A stretch of DNA of 30,661 nucleotides from Candidatus Magasanikiibacteriota bacterium (GCA_023246565.1 JAHFIE010000001.1:1-30661), one strand, 5' to 3'; counted from the stretch's first letter, positions 22,979 to 30,328 are shown. Notes: generated from the letters alone by a model not told the origin. Numbers and translations are program-made.

Positions 22979-23007
22979 ATTATAACAAATTCTCCTGAAA
23001 TATCCAA
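22979..23007 (-). promoter_or_regulatory. Promoter of the galU-pilin operon
   Basis: Minus-strand TTGGAT (23002-23007), 17-nt spacer, TATAAT (22979-22984). It lies in the short gap after the 155-residue gene. Confidence 0.65.
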
Positions 23008-23011
23008 TGTA

Positions 23012-23479
23012 TTATTTTTCGACTTCAGCCAAAATAGTATCTACTTTTTTCTGTGCTTCTTCGTGTAGTTTTTCTTCCAAAGCTAAGGGAAATTCTTGGC
23101 GGAGCAATCGAACTTGTTCAAGAATAAGTTCGTCTTTCATTTTTAATAATTCATCTCGATATGCCGCGATGCGACGTTGTAAATCTTCAACTCTTTTTTT
23201 ATCATGTTGCGTTGATGTTTCATCAGTACTTGAAGACGGTAATTGCAGCGCAGTCCGCAGATCACGAATAGCCTGGAGAACAGCCTGCATATGCAAAACA
23301 ATATTTTGTACTTGATTCTTACTTGTTTTAACTTCATGAACCAAATAATCTGCCCGTTCCATGGCTGCAGCAACTTTTAGTTCGGCATTATCTTCTACTT
23401 CTTTTGATTCTTTTTTCTCACGGCCAATCTCCCGTGCTTCACGAGAACGTCGGCCTGATTCAGTTTCGCGACTATCCAT
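23012..23479 (-). CDS. Charged coiled-coil protein, unknown
   Basis: A 155-residue soluble protein. The first 35 residues are very rich in E, K and R (ETESGRRSREAREIGREKKE). The remainder is helical with long heptad stretches (KKRVEDLQRRIAAYRDELLKMKDEL). No family is recognised. A TATACT lies 24-29 nt upstream of the start, after the rpsR terminator, so it probably has its own promoter; the best -35 match is weak. Confidence 0.6.
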   Translation of the reverse strand: MDSRETESGRRSREAREIGREKKESKEVEDNAELKVAAAMERADYLVHEVKTSKNQVQNIVLHMQAVLQAIRDLRTALQLPSSSTDETSTQHDKKRVEDLQRRIAAYRDELLKMKDELILEQVRLLRQEFPLALEEKLHEEAQKKVDTILAEVEK

Positions 23480-23532
23480 AGTTATTGCTTTTAAGCCTTA
23501 ATAGTATACCAAACTTCTTTTAACAAAACATC

Positions 23533-23555
23533 CTCGGTAGTACCGAGGATGTCAA
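23533..23555 (-). terminator. Intrinsic terminator of the rpsF-ssb-rpsR operon
   Basis: CATCCTCGGTA-G-TACCGAGGATG is a perfect inverted repeat 15 nt beyond the rpsR stop. On the minus strand it is followed by TTTTG. Confidence 0.8.
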
Positions 23556-23570
23556 GAAGATTGTTACTAT

Positions 23571-23801
23571 TTACCGTGATACAAAGGCCAAAAGTCCGGC
23601 AATACGTGCTTGTTTAATCGCCCTGGATACACTACGTTGATGTTTGGCACATAAGCCGCTGCGGTGACGCTTGGCGATTTTCATTTGCGAGGAAACAAAT
23701 CGACGAAGGACTTGCACATCCTTATAATCGATCATTTTTTTGTTGTTAATGCAAAAATAACAACGTTTTTCTCTTTTTTGGACTTTAGTATCAACTGGCA
23801 T
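23571..23801 (-). CDS. rpsR: 30S ribosomal protein bS18
   Basis: A 76-residue basic protein of usual length. It has CYFCINNKKMIDYKDVQVLRRF, the expected bS18 start with a CxxC pair, then LCAKHQRSVSRAIKQARIAGLLAF, the conserved RNA-binding helix region. bS18 pairs with bS6 in the platform of the small subunit. It is third in the rpsF-ssb-rpsR operon, 31 nt after ssb, and followed by an intrinsic terminator. Confidence 0.95.
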   Translation of the reverse strand: MPVDTKVQKREKRCYFCINNKKMIDYKDVQVLRRFVSSQMKIAKRHRSGLCAKHQRSVSRAIKQARIAGLLAFVSR

Positions 23802-23832
23802 AATGGTACAAACTCATCAATCCGATAAATAA

Positions 23833-24273
23833 TTAAAAAGGAATATCTTCGACTTTTATTTCTTCTTCAATAACTGGTTGGTTGGCACTTGGTCGAGAAA
23901 CGTTTGTATCATTGGATGATTGTCCTGCCGGACTGGTTGCTCCGCGTGGGCCATCAAGCATAATCATATTTTCCACGACCACTTCTGTGCGATACCGTTT
24001 TACACCATCTTGCCCAGTCCAATCTCTGGTCTCAATTCTTCCTTCGACGTAAATTCGGCGTCCTTTGGTCAAATATTGTCCAGCAATTTCTGCTAATTTA
24101 CCCCAAAAAACACAATTATGAAATTCACTTTTTTCTTGTTTTACTCCAGCAGCATCAGTCCAAGCTCGATTCGTCGCAATTGATAATGTGGTAACTGATT
24201 GACCAGAAGTCGTAGTACGCACTTCTGGATCACGAGTAATTCTTCCCAAAATAGTAGCGCGATTTAAATCCAT
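23833..24273 (-). CDS. ssb: Single-stranded DNA-binding protein
   Basis: A 146-residue protein with the OB fold at residues 1-105: LNRATILGRITRDPEVR, IATNRAWTDAAG, KSEFHNCVFWGKLAEIAGQYLTKG, YVEGRIETRDW. A Ser/Asn/Pro-rich linker and an acidic tip ending in VEDIPF follow, the site that recruits replication and repair partners. The start at MDLNRA fits the family; upstream in-frame starts would add a foreign extension. Position between rpsF and rpsR is the classical arrangement. Confidence 0.95.
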   Translation of the reverse strand: MDLNRATILGRITRDPEVRTTTSGQSVTTLSIATNRAWTDAAGVKQEKSEFHNCVFWGKLAEIAGQYLTKGRRIYVEGRIETRDWTGQDGVKRYRTEVVVENMIMLDGPRGATSPAGQSSNDTNVSRPSANQPVIEEEIKVEDIPF

Positions 24274-24325
24274 ATAAGGTAAGGTTAATCTTGATTGCGC
24301 GCTCAATACCAATAATAAATCTTGT

Positions 24326-24847
24326 TTAAACTTTTTCCAGGTCTTTTTCTAAAATTTGATCTAATTTTTCTTCAATTTCTTCCATGCTTACTGTTGGTTC
24401 TGTCTTTTTTACAACATCTTCTCCAACCATTGGTTTCAAAATTGGTGTTTCTCGACGCACATGCGTATTCTCTGGCCGAGGAGTTGGTGCGACTTCCTCA
24501 GTCGAAACAACATTAGCGAGCGGTGTCAGTGATAATTTTGTAGCATCGACTGTTTGTGTACGGGGGTCATAAACTTTCACAACGAGACGAAGAATATTGT
24601 TAATCAATCGTGCACGATCAGAAACTTCTTTCATTTTTGCTGGTTCAGCACTACATTGGACAATATAAAAGTAGCCATAACGAATATGCTTGATTGGATA
24701 TGCCAAACGACTCTTGCCCATATCATGCGAAACAATCTCAGTCGCGCCATATTTTTCCAAAGTCTCCTGAAGCGTTTGCATGATTGGGGCAGCTTCATTT
24801 TCCATGATGGTCCCTGGCAAAACTACCAGCATCTCGTAATGTTGCAT
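24326..24847 (-). CDS. rpsF: 30S ribosomal protein bS6, extended C-terminus
   Basis: A 173-residue protein. Residues 1-100 are bS6: HYEMLVVLPGTI, GATEIVSHDMGKSRLAYPIKHIRYGYFYIVQCSA, and INNILRLVVKV. A tail of about 70 residues (Pro/Thr-rich, then acidic EEIEEKLDQILEKDLEKV) is unusual compared with the common length near 100. The start is set by the promoter at 24894-24922, since an upstream in-frame start would lie in its -35 box. It heads the rpsF-ssb-rpsR operon. Confidence 0.92.
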   Translation of the reverse strand: MQHYEMLVVLPGTIMENEAAPIMQTLQETLEKYGATEIVSHDMGKSRLAYPIKHIRYGYFYIVQCSAEPAKMKEVSDRARLINNILRLVVKVYDPRTQTVDATKLSLTPLANVVSTEEVAPTPRPENTHVRRETPILKPMVGEDVVKKTEPTVSMEEIEEKLDQILEKDLEKV

Positions 24848-24893
24848 AGATACGTCAAAAACTAAAATAATATGACTAGTTTTAAGCGTCGCT

Positions 24894-24922
24894 ACTATAG
24901 CAATAGAGGCTTTTCTTGTCAA
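24894..24922 (-). promoter_or_regulatory. Promoter of rpsF-ssb-rpsR
   Basis: Minus-strand TTGACA (24917-24922), 17-nt spacer, TATAGT (24894-24899). The expected leader is about 40 nt. Confidence 0.8.
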
Positions 24923-24962
24923 GAGAAATCCAGAGACCGGTCCGATACCCAGGTTTGATCAC

Positions 24963-25832
24963 CTAAAGGATGACACTCTCCTGAGAAATGGCTTGGGATT
25001 CTTGAGTGGGTAAAACGTACATATCATAACCAAAATCATCAACACCAACAAGTTCTGCCTGACCAGTTATGACTTTTTCCAAAGGAAGACAAAATTGACA
25101 GCCTCCTTTGGTACATTTAAGACGATCTAATTGTCGGGCCAATTTAATCTGTCGAGCAATATCCATAACATGATTTCTCGCTTCTTCCAAACTCGGCAAA
25201 GGACGTTCAACTGGTGCATCATCACGATCCAAATACCAATAACTTACTTTGCGCACCATTCTCTTTTGACAAGAATGTACCAAAAGGTGGTAAATAGGAA
25301 ATTGTAGAGAATCTGGGTTTTCATCATTTTTACCGGTTTTAAAATCAATAATATGAACCGCGTCTTCTTCTGGTAAATATTCCAACCAATCAATTTTGCC
25401 ACAAAGAATAATCCCCTCTTCTTCAGAAAGCCAGAAATAAGGCAAATCCTCTTTTATTTTTACGGCTGCTTCGCCAACTGGACCAGGATTTTCTAAAACG
25501 CGACGAATCATTGCCCGACCACGATTTTCAAATTGATATTCAGTGTCCCGATCAAAAAAACCACCCCGTTTCCCAGAAACTTTTGACCAAGCAGTTTCAT
25601 AACGATCCATGATTGGTTCCAAAAAACGAGTATTCTTAGGAATGACGGATAATGACTCCAATACTTCGTGGACTGCCTGACCAAGAGCCAGATACGGTGA
25701 CATTAATTTTATTTTGTGTCTCGTCCCAGGATCTCGGTACATGTGCCGCAAAAAATACGATCGAGGACAAGCTAAAAAATCACTCATTGAAGTATGCGAC
25801 ACCCAAAGAGCCCGATATTTATCAATTGCCAT
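24963..25832 (-). CDS. RecB/Cas4-like PD-(D/E)XK nuclease with Fe-S cluster
   Basis: A 289-residue protein. H55 in the ALGQAVHEVLE helix, D148 in CGKIDWLEY, D163 and K165 in IIDFKTGK and Q177 in SLQFPIY make the full RecB-family active site. C22 (FLACPRSYF) with C240, C245 and C248 (LKCTKGGCQFC) is the four-Cys set that holds a [4Fe-4S] cluster in AddB and Cas4. It is expected to cut or resect single-stranded DNA. It stands alone, with no helicase and no CRISPR array nearby, as often seen for orphan PDDEXK_1 proteins. The adjacent rpsF operon has its own promoter. Confidence 0.85.
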   Translation of the reverse strand: MAIDKYRALWVSHTSMSDFLACPRSYFLRHMYRDPGTRHKIKLMSPYLALGQAVHEVLESLSVIPKNTRFLEPIMDRYETAWSKVSGKRGGFFDRDTEYQFENRGRAMIRRVLENPGPVGEAAVKIKEDLPYFWLSEEEGIILCGKIDWLEYLPEEDAVHIIDFKTGKNDENPDSLQFPIYHLLVHSCQKRMVRKVSYWYLDRDDAPVERPLPSLEEARNHVMDIARQIKLARQLDRLKCTKGGCQFCLPLEKVITGQAELVGVDDFGYDMYVLPTQESQAISQESVIL

Positions 25833-25934
25833 AAAAACTCATTAATCTCCGTGTAATTACATGATACCAGATTCTGGATTAAAACCAGATAAAATTCTTT
25901 TTATTTTATCCACAGGTATAAGACTACTCATTTA

Positions 25935-26390
25935 TTATCTTTTCTTTAAACCCTGCATTTCCCGTTCAATCTTTCTTAAGTGAAAAATTCTTTTTTTATA
26001 GTCCGGGATAGTCCGCCGAACCAATTGCCAGAATCGATGACTATGATTCATTTCCACCAAATGACAGAGTTCATGCACCACAATATAATCGAGGAGTTCG
26101 ATGGGTAAAAATAATAATTTATAATGAAAATTAAGATTTTTTCGTGCTGAACAACTCCCCCATCGTGATTTTAAATCCTTAATACTTATTCGGGCAAAAG
26201 TAAAATTATAGTCCTTGTTATAGATCTTCAATCGCTCTTGAATGATTTTTTTCGCCCGAGCTTTTGACCCATGATAATGCGTTTGAGTGATAACGCCTAA
26301 TTGGTCCATGTTTACATTCATATACACCATTGTAACCAATTCACCATACATTGTCAGGTATTCCTCCACCGAGTTTAATTGACAGATCAT
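25935..26390 (-). CDS. YgjP/SprT-like zinc metallopeptidase (DUF45)
   Basis: About 151 residues from the ATG at 26390; later ATGs (residues 14, 21 and 24) are possible because there is no ribosome site at the first and the -35 box of a divergent promoter lies inside its first codons. Family marks are LKSRWGSCSARKNLNFHYKLLFLP and the zinc motif H106-E107-x-x-H110 with H116 (VVHELCHLVEMNHS). The RWGSCS motif is specific to YgjP-like proteins, which are often linked to restriction systems; none is visible here. The substrate is unknown. It lies upstream of the Fe-S nuclease in the same direction. Confidence 0.85.
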   Translation of the reverse strand: MICQLNSVEEYLTMYGELVTMVYMNVNMDQLGVITQTHYHGSKARAKKIIQERLKIYNKDYNFTFARISIKDLKSRWGSCSARKNLNFHYKLLFLPIELLDYIVVHELCHLVEMNHSHRFWQLVRRTIPDYKKRIFHLRKIEREMQGLKKR

Positions 26391-26407
26391 GAATATAATC
26401 TTAAACT
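26379..26407 (+). promoter_or_regulatory. Promoter of the GC-rich small gene
   Basis: TTGACA (26379-26384), 17-nt spacer, TAAACT (26402-26407). The -35 box overlaps the first codons of the divergent metallopeptidase as annotated here. Confidence 0.6.
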
Positions 26408-26435
26408 ATTTTTTACGCAGCCGAGGGGGTTGCGG

Positions 26436-26648
26436 ATGAGGAGGATCATTTTGAGTCGCCTTGAACAGAGAGTTCTTTCTTTGGCCCAGGCCTACGCCAC
26501 GACCGGGTCCGGTCGGCGGAACGCCCGTGGCGAGTTCGTCGAGTCGCATCACGAGGAGAAGCCCAGTCATGAGTTCGCCTTCACGGCGGCCATGTACATC
26601 GTGCTTCTCACGATCGCCATCGGATTCATCGTCCGAACCGGTACGTAG
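26436..26648 (+). CDS. GC-rich small single-helix membrane protein, unknown
   Basis: A 70-residue protein. The start is set by GAGGGGG 6 nt upstream and by a promoter ending at 26407. The N-terminal 45 residues are polar and basic (RLEQRVLSLAQAYATTGSGR, then HHEEKPSHEF); residues 49-66 form one hydrophobic helix (AAMYIVLLTIAIGFIV). This is a tail-anchored layout. GC-rich codons contrast with both neighbours. It is a one-gene unit with promoter, strong ribosome site and a 13-bp GC-rich hairpin after the stop. No family is recognised. Confidence 0.6.
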   Translation: MRRIILSRLEQRVLSLAQAYATTGSGRRNARGEFVESHHEEKPSHEFAFTAAMYIVLLTIAIGFIVRTGT

Positions 26649-26683
26649 ACCACCTCAACTACCCCCCAGAAGACCCCCCATCA

Positions 26684-26718
26684 CCGACGACGAAGCATCA
26701 GGGGAGCTTCGTCGTCGG
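26684..26718 (+). terminator. GC-rich hairpin after the small membrane gene
   Basis: CCGACGACGAAGC (26684-26696) and its exact complement (26706-26718) form a 13-bp stem with a 9-nt loop. The tail is C-rich, not T-rich, so it is not a standard intrinsic terminator. Confidence 0.6.
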
Positions 26719-26741
26719 CCCGCCTTCCCCTAATCCAATAT

Positions 26742-27869
26742 ATGCCCAATTATCTCTTTCAACTTGGCCATCAACCTCATATTTCACGAGCAGAAATTAT
26801 TTCCGTATTAGATTCAAAACAAATTGATTATCAATTAAAAAGTGCTGATACCAATTTCTTATTACTTTCTACCAGTATTCCCCTATTTGCGACCGAATTA
26901 AATTACCAACTCGGTGGTACGGTCAAAATTATGGAGGAGCTGTCCACCACCCAAAATATTGAAGCTGATTTAGGTAACTATCTAAATCGAATTGTTCCAA
27001 CAGGTAAAATTAATTTTTCCCTTTCCGGTCCTAATGCGACAAAGCACGCAATTGCCATTAAAAAAAATCTTAAACAGACCGGCCGTTTAGTTCGATATGT
27101 TGAACCAAAAAATACAGCCACGATTCTTCATAACAATTTAATTGAAACAGAAACTGATCTTAATATTGTTTATAATCGTGTATACATTACACGATCAATC
27201 CAACCACTTGAAGAATTTACTGAACGTGATTATAGTCGCCCAAAAATCGATGGCAAAAGTGGTATGCTGCCACCAAAACTGGCTCGGATTCTTCTTAATC
27301 TGGCATCATTATCAAAAAATAGCACTGTATTGGATCCATTCTGCGGTTCAGGAACCATTCTTCTTGAAGCCATGGATCTCGGTTTTTCTCATCTCATAGG
27401 AAGTGATATTTCATCAAAAGCAATTGATGATTCAAACAAAAATATAGACTGGTTTATACAAAAAAATAAAAACTCAGCAAAACCACAATTAATTCTTTCT
27501 GACGTACACACCCTTGGGCAAAAACTTCAGCCAAAAAGTATTGACGCCATTATTTCTGAACCGTACCTTGGAAATCCATTGCACGGCCATGAAACAAAAG
27601 AACAATTAAAGAAATCAATCCACGAACTGAAGACCCTTTACGAAGATTCATTCCAAATATTTTCTCGTATTCTTAGAAGGAATGGTGTAATCATATTTAT
27701 TATTCCTGAATTTTATCTAAATAATGATGTTATTGCGATTGATTGTTTGTCACGCATTCGTGCGTTGGGATTAAAAAGTGTAGCACTTGATCCAGAAAGC
27801 GATAGTCTTCTCTATCGTCGACCTGGACAATTTGTTGGACGTCGAATTTGGAAATTTGTTATTGCATAA
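26742..27869 (+). CDS. THUMP-type RNA methyltransferase (Trm11/TrmG10-like)
   Basis: A 375-residue protein. The N-terminal half (residues 1-150) resembles the ferredoxin-like/THUMP region that binds tRNA. The C-terminal half is a Rossmann methyltransferase: VLDPFCGSGTILLEA (D198-G204, the S-adenosylmethionine loop), IGSDISSKAIDDS, and SEPYLG (residues 272-277) in place of the NPPY/DPPY catalytic motif. DYSRPKIDGKSGMLPPKLAR just before motif I is typical of the Trm11/Trm-G10 group that N2-methylates guanosine 10 of tRNA. The exact target is inferred. Starts 23 nt after the GC-rich hairpin without Shine-Dalgarno. Confidence 0.8.
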   Translation: MPNYLFQLGHQPHISRAEIISVLDSKQIDYQLKSADTNFLLLSTSIPLFATELNYQLGGTVKIMEELSTTQNIEADLGNYLNRIVPTGKINFSLSGPNATKHAIAIKKNLKQTGRLVRYVEPKNTATILHNNLIETETDLNIVYNRVYITRSIQPLEEFTERDYSRPKIDGKSGMLPPKLARILLNLASLSKNSTVLDPFCGSGTILLEAMDLGFSHLIGSDISSKAIDDSNKNIDWFIQKNKNSAKPQLILSDVHTLGQKLQPKSIDAIISEPYLGNPLHGHETKEQLKKSIHELKTLYEDSFQIFSRILRRNGVIIFIIPEFYLNNDVIAIDCLSRIRALGLKSVALDPESDSLLYRRPGQFVGRRIWKFVIA

Positions 27870-27891
27870 AATAATTTTTTAAAGACTATAA

Positions 27892-27912
27892 AACCCCGTT
27901 TTACACGGGGTT
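27892..27912. terminator. Bidirectional intrinsic terminator
   Basis: AACCCCGT and ACGGGGTT form an 8-bp stem. On the minus strand TTTTATAG follows, ending the 36-residue peptide gene; on the plus strand CTTTAATT follows, ending the methyltransferase gene. Confidence 0.8.
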
Positions 27913-27918
27913 CTTTAA

Positions 27919-28029
27919 TTATGTTAAAGTAATGACTGCTACGAAGAGAAGTACACCAGTGAGTAAGTAATAAAAGGCATAAGAATACGGGGACTCGAGC
28001 GCAGTGCGCCCTCCGATTTGGTGCTTCAT
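27919..28029 (-). CDS. 36-residue membrane peptide, unknown
   Basis: A short frame with a clear transcription unit around it: consensus promoter at 28097-28125, a leader of about 60 nt, ATG at 28029, stop TAA at 27919-27921 and an intrinsic terminator 7 nt further. The product begins MKHQIGGRTALESPYSYAF and ends in one hydrophobic helix (residues 22-35, YLLTGVLLFVAVIT). There is no Shine-Dalgarno sequence, as for other AT-rich genes. No family is recognised. A noncoding RNA of about 180 nt that happens to contain this frame is the alternative. Confidence 0.6.
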   Translation of the reverse strand: MKHQIGGRTALESPYSYAFYYLLTGVLLFVAVITLT

Positions 28030-28096
28030 ACTATTGATATTTATTTTTGTTCCAAAAAGTTTATTTTTACTTTCCAGAACTTATTTATAAATACAG

Positions 28097-28125
28097 TATA
28101 TCACAAAAAATCGGTTTTGTCAATG
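28097..28125 (-). promoter_or_regulatory. Consensus promoter of the small peptide gene
   Basis: Minus-strand TTGACA (28120-28125), 17-nt spacer, TATACT (28097-28102). It is among the strongest promoters in the window, although only a small transcript lies downstream. Confidence 0.8.
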
Positions 28126-28162
28126 TTTTTTGATTACAATAGTGTATTCAAAATTTAAATTA

Positions 28163-28684
28163 TTACTTTTTATCACCAAAAAATAGATCATAGATAAAAC
28201 GAACCATTGGATCAACATCTGGACCATATGCTAGCGCGCCACCAAGCGCTCCGGTAATTGAAAGAAAGACAAATCCCAGGCCAGATAAGCAAAAAAGTAT
28301 AGATCGCTTCATAATAAACTCTCGAAGTTTATCAAACAATAACCAAATTTGTTTAAAATATGTTTTCTCAAGATATTTATTAATTTCCCATCGAAACCAG
28401 GTGAGTAAATAAGAAGCTGCTAATACCAAGTAAACCAGTGTAGTAGCTACAGCAAACCATGCATGTGTTTCCAGAAGGCGTGAAGCAAATTGATCTTCAA
28501 TAAGCTTTCCACTACCCAGGGCAGCAAATGTTCCGAGTGATCCAAAAATAACTAAAATAGCTTTTACATAAAACCAATAGGGGAGAGACTGCAATCGTTT
28601 TATGGAAATGATCTCTAAGAAGGAATATAAACTTAACAAACCAACAGGTGTGTGTACAATAAGAGGATGAATATTAAGCGGCAT
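28163..28684 (-). CDS. DUF2231-like membrane protein
   Basis: A 173-residue protein with four hydrophobic segments (about residues 10-25, 38-57, 72-95, 128-148). The N-terminus, NIHPLIVHTPVGLLSL, matches the 'HPxxVHFPxGLL' opening of DUF2231 proteins. Other His residues lie in or near helices (ETHAWFAV), and haem binding has been proposed for relatives, but that is uncertain here. The end has ALAYGPDVDP. Single gene between ychF and the small peptide gene. No Shine-Dalgarno sequence. Confidence 0.7.
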   Translation of the reverse strand: MPLNIHPLIVHTPVGLLSLYSFLEIISIKRLQSLPYWFYVKAILVIFGSLGTFAALGSGKLIEDQFASRLLETHAWFAVATTLVYLVLAASYLLTWFRWEINKYLEKTYFKQIWLLFDKLREFIMKRSILFCLSGLGFVFLSITGALGGALAYGPDVDPMVRFIYDLFFGDKK

Positions 28685-28756
28685 ACAATAAGATTACTGG
28701 CTAAGACAAACAAATTGACTGAAAATAAAGTGTCTATTTAAAAAATGACTGTTTCT

Positions 28757-29836
28757 CTAGGCTATATGAAAATATACAACATCGCCATCAGAAACAATGT
28801 ATTCTTTGCCTTCCAAACGCATTTTGCCACTCTCTTTTACACCAACCCAGCCATTACAAGCCACAAAATCTTCCCAGTTTGTGACATCAGCTTTGACATA
28901 TCCCTTAATAAAATCAGTATGAATAACTCCGGCTGCTTCCGGACCTTTGGTTCCACGTTTTACAGTCCATGCCCTGGTTTCAGGTTCTCCCGATGTTAAA
29001 AAAGTAACTAAATCCAATAATTTATAACCAGCTCGAATAATTTTGTCTAGACCACTCTCTACAATTCCTAAATCTTTCATATACTCCATCGCTTCACTTG
29101 GTGATAAATCAGCTAATTCAGCTTCTAAACGGGCACAGACATACACGTTGGGGATTCCAGGCTCAACTATAGTACCCTGTTCCTTATTATCTTTTATTTG
29201 CTCATCAACATTAACCACATACATCATCGGCTTCATGGTCAGAAGGTGGAGATCCCGGATTAGCAGCCTTTCATCCTCGTTATAATCCAAAGAACGGGCA
29301 GGCAAACCAGCCTCAAGGTGTTTATATACTTTTTCACACAAAGTTAATTGTGGTTCAAATTCCTTGACCATTACCCCTTTTGCTGATTTGCGGAGAGTTT
29401 CCAGACGTTTGGTAACGGTTTCTAAATCTGCAAGAACAAGTTCAAGATTAATAATATCTGCGTCTTCCTTAGGGTTAACACGATTATGAACATGAATGAT
29501 ATTATTATCCGCAAAAGAACGTACAATATGAGCAATCGCATCAACTTCACGAATATGTGATAAAAATTTGTTGCCCAAGCCCTCACCTTGCGAAGCGCCC
29601 TTTACTAAACCCGCAATGTCTACAAATTCAATTGCTGTTGGTATAATTTTGAGTGATTTTGATACTGCTGCTAATTTTTCTAGACGATTATCCGGTACTT
29701 GAACAATACCAACATTGGGTTCAATAGTACAAAAAGGATAATTTTGCGCTTCAGCCTGCTTACTTCGTGTTAGCGCATTGAAAAGAGTCGATTTTCCGAC
29801 ATTGGGAAGACCGACAATACCAATTTTAAGTGACAT
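28757..29836 (-). CDS. ychF: Ribosome-associated ATPase YchF (Obg family)
   Basis: A 359-residue protein. P-loop GLPNVGKS (residues 9-16), switch region NYPFCTIEPNVGIV, G3 VDIAGLVKGASQGEGLGNKFL, and NVDE in place of NKxD, which changes specificity to ATP as known for YchF. The C-terminal TGS-like domain ends with FHIA. Length is typical. Its ATG lies only 2 nt after the encoded CCA of tRNA-Ala on the same strand. It shares the tRNA's promoter and has no room for a ribosome site outside the tRNA. Confidence 0.95.
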   Translation of the reverse strand: MSLKIGIVGLPNVGKSTLFNALTRSKQAEAQNYPFCTIEPNVGIVQVPDNRLEKLAAVSKSLKIIPTAIEFVDIAGLVKGASQGEGLGNKFLSHIREVDAIAHIVRSFADNNIIHVHNRVNPKEDADIINLELVLADLETVTKRLETLRKSAKGVMVKEFEPQLTLCEKVYKHLEAGLPARSLDYNEDERLLIRDLHLLTMKPMMYVVNVDEQIKDNKEQGTIVEPGIPNVYVCARLEAELADLSPSEAMEYMKDLGIVESGLDKIIRAGYKLLDLVTFLTSGEPETRAWTVKRGTKGPEAAGVIHTDFIKGYVKADVTNWEDFVACNGWVGVKESGKMRLEGKEYIVSDGDVVYFHIA

Positions 29837-29838
29837 AA

Positions 29839-29912
29839 TGGTGGACCCACCGAGAGTCGAACTCGGGACTCATCCATGCCATGGATGCGTGTTACCACTA
29901 TACTATGGGCCC
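29839..29912 (-). tRNA. tRNA-Ala(GGC)
   Basis: Acceptor GGGCCCA with TGGGTCC, including the alanine identity pair G3-U70. Anticodon stem CATCC/GGATG with loop ATGGCAT (anticodon GGC). T arm CCGAG-TTCGACT-CTCGG, discriminator A and encoded CCA (29839-29841). One D-stem position is mismatched (A-C). Confidence 0.92.
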
Positions 29913-29924
29913 GTAAGCAGAACC

Positions 29925-29953
29925 AGTATAACAGGGGATTTAAGTCAGGTCAA
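29925..29953 (-). promoter_or_regulatory. Promoter of tRNA-Ala and ychF
   Basis: Minus-strand TTGACC (29948-29953), 17-nt spacer, TATACT (29925-29930), starting transcription a few nt before the tRNA. Confidence 0.75.
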
Positions 29954-29998
29954 TAACATATTAATCAATAACTACGAACAATAATCCACAGATATTTT

Positions 29999-30027
29999 TT
30001 GACAAAAAAAATATTAAGAAGTACTAT
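29999..30027 (+). promoter_or_regulatory. Promoter of the riboswitch-controlled unit
   Basis: TTGACA (29999-30004), 17-nt spacer, TACTAT (30022-30027). Transcription would start near 30034, about 20 nt before the riboswitch core. Confidence 0.75.
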
Positions 30028-30051
30028 TATTTTAGTTCATTTAAAAATTCA

Positions 30052-30180
30052 ATTATCAAGAAGAGACGAGGGATTTGGCCCGCTGACTCTCTACCAACCT
30101 ACTTGCCGAAAATTTTCTGAAATATTCAGAATGAATAAAGGTGTAAGGTGGTAACTCCAACCCAGACCAGGGAAAGATGC
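30052..30180 (+). ncRNA. SAM-I (S-box)-like riboswitch aptamer
   Basis: The order of conserved blocks is that of SAM-I RNAs: TATCAAGA, GAGGGATTTGGCCCGCTGA (kink-turn part of P2), CTCT then CCAACC, a P3 hairpin (TTCTGAAATATTCAGAA), AAGGTGGTAACTCCA, a CCC/GGG P4 hairpin and AAAGATG. The P1 stem is weak: only TATC/GATG pairs are seen. It is followed by an intrinsic terminator, so binding of S-adenosylmethionine is expected to stop transcription. The controlled gene seen here is an unknown small protein, not a methionine gene. Confidence 0.75.
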
Positions 30181-30216
30181 GTCCTAAGGCTTAATAGCCA
30201 AAGGAAATTATGTATT

Positions 30217-30247
30217 TCTTATCCTTGTTATGGGTAAGATTTTTTTG
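30217..30247 (+). terminator. Intrinsic terminator of the riboswitch
   Basis: TCTTATCC (30217-30224) pairs with GGGTAAGA (30232-30239), followed by seven T. GGAAAT (30203-30208) can instead pair with ATTTCT (30214-30219), a candidate antiterminator. Confidence 0.8.
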
Positions 30248-30328
30248 TTTTAGTTGTCTAGAGCAAAGAAATCTTACCCGTGCAGCACGGGTTGGCGTAA
30301 CCTTCATCCACGAAAGGAAAATCATATC

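Noticed and set aside
24963..25832. Cas4 of a CRISPR adaptation module
   Set aside because: The active site and four Cys fit, but there are no other cas genes or repeats in the window, and orphan PDDEXK_1 proteins of this kind are common.
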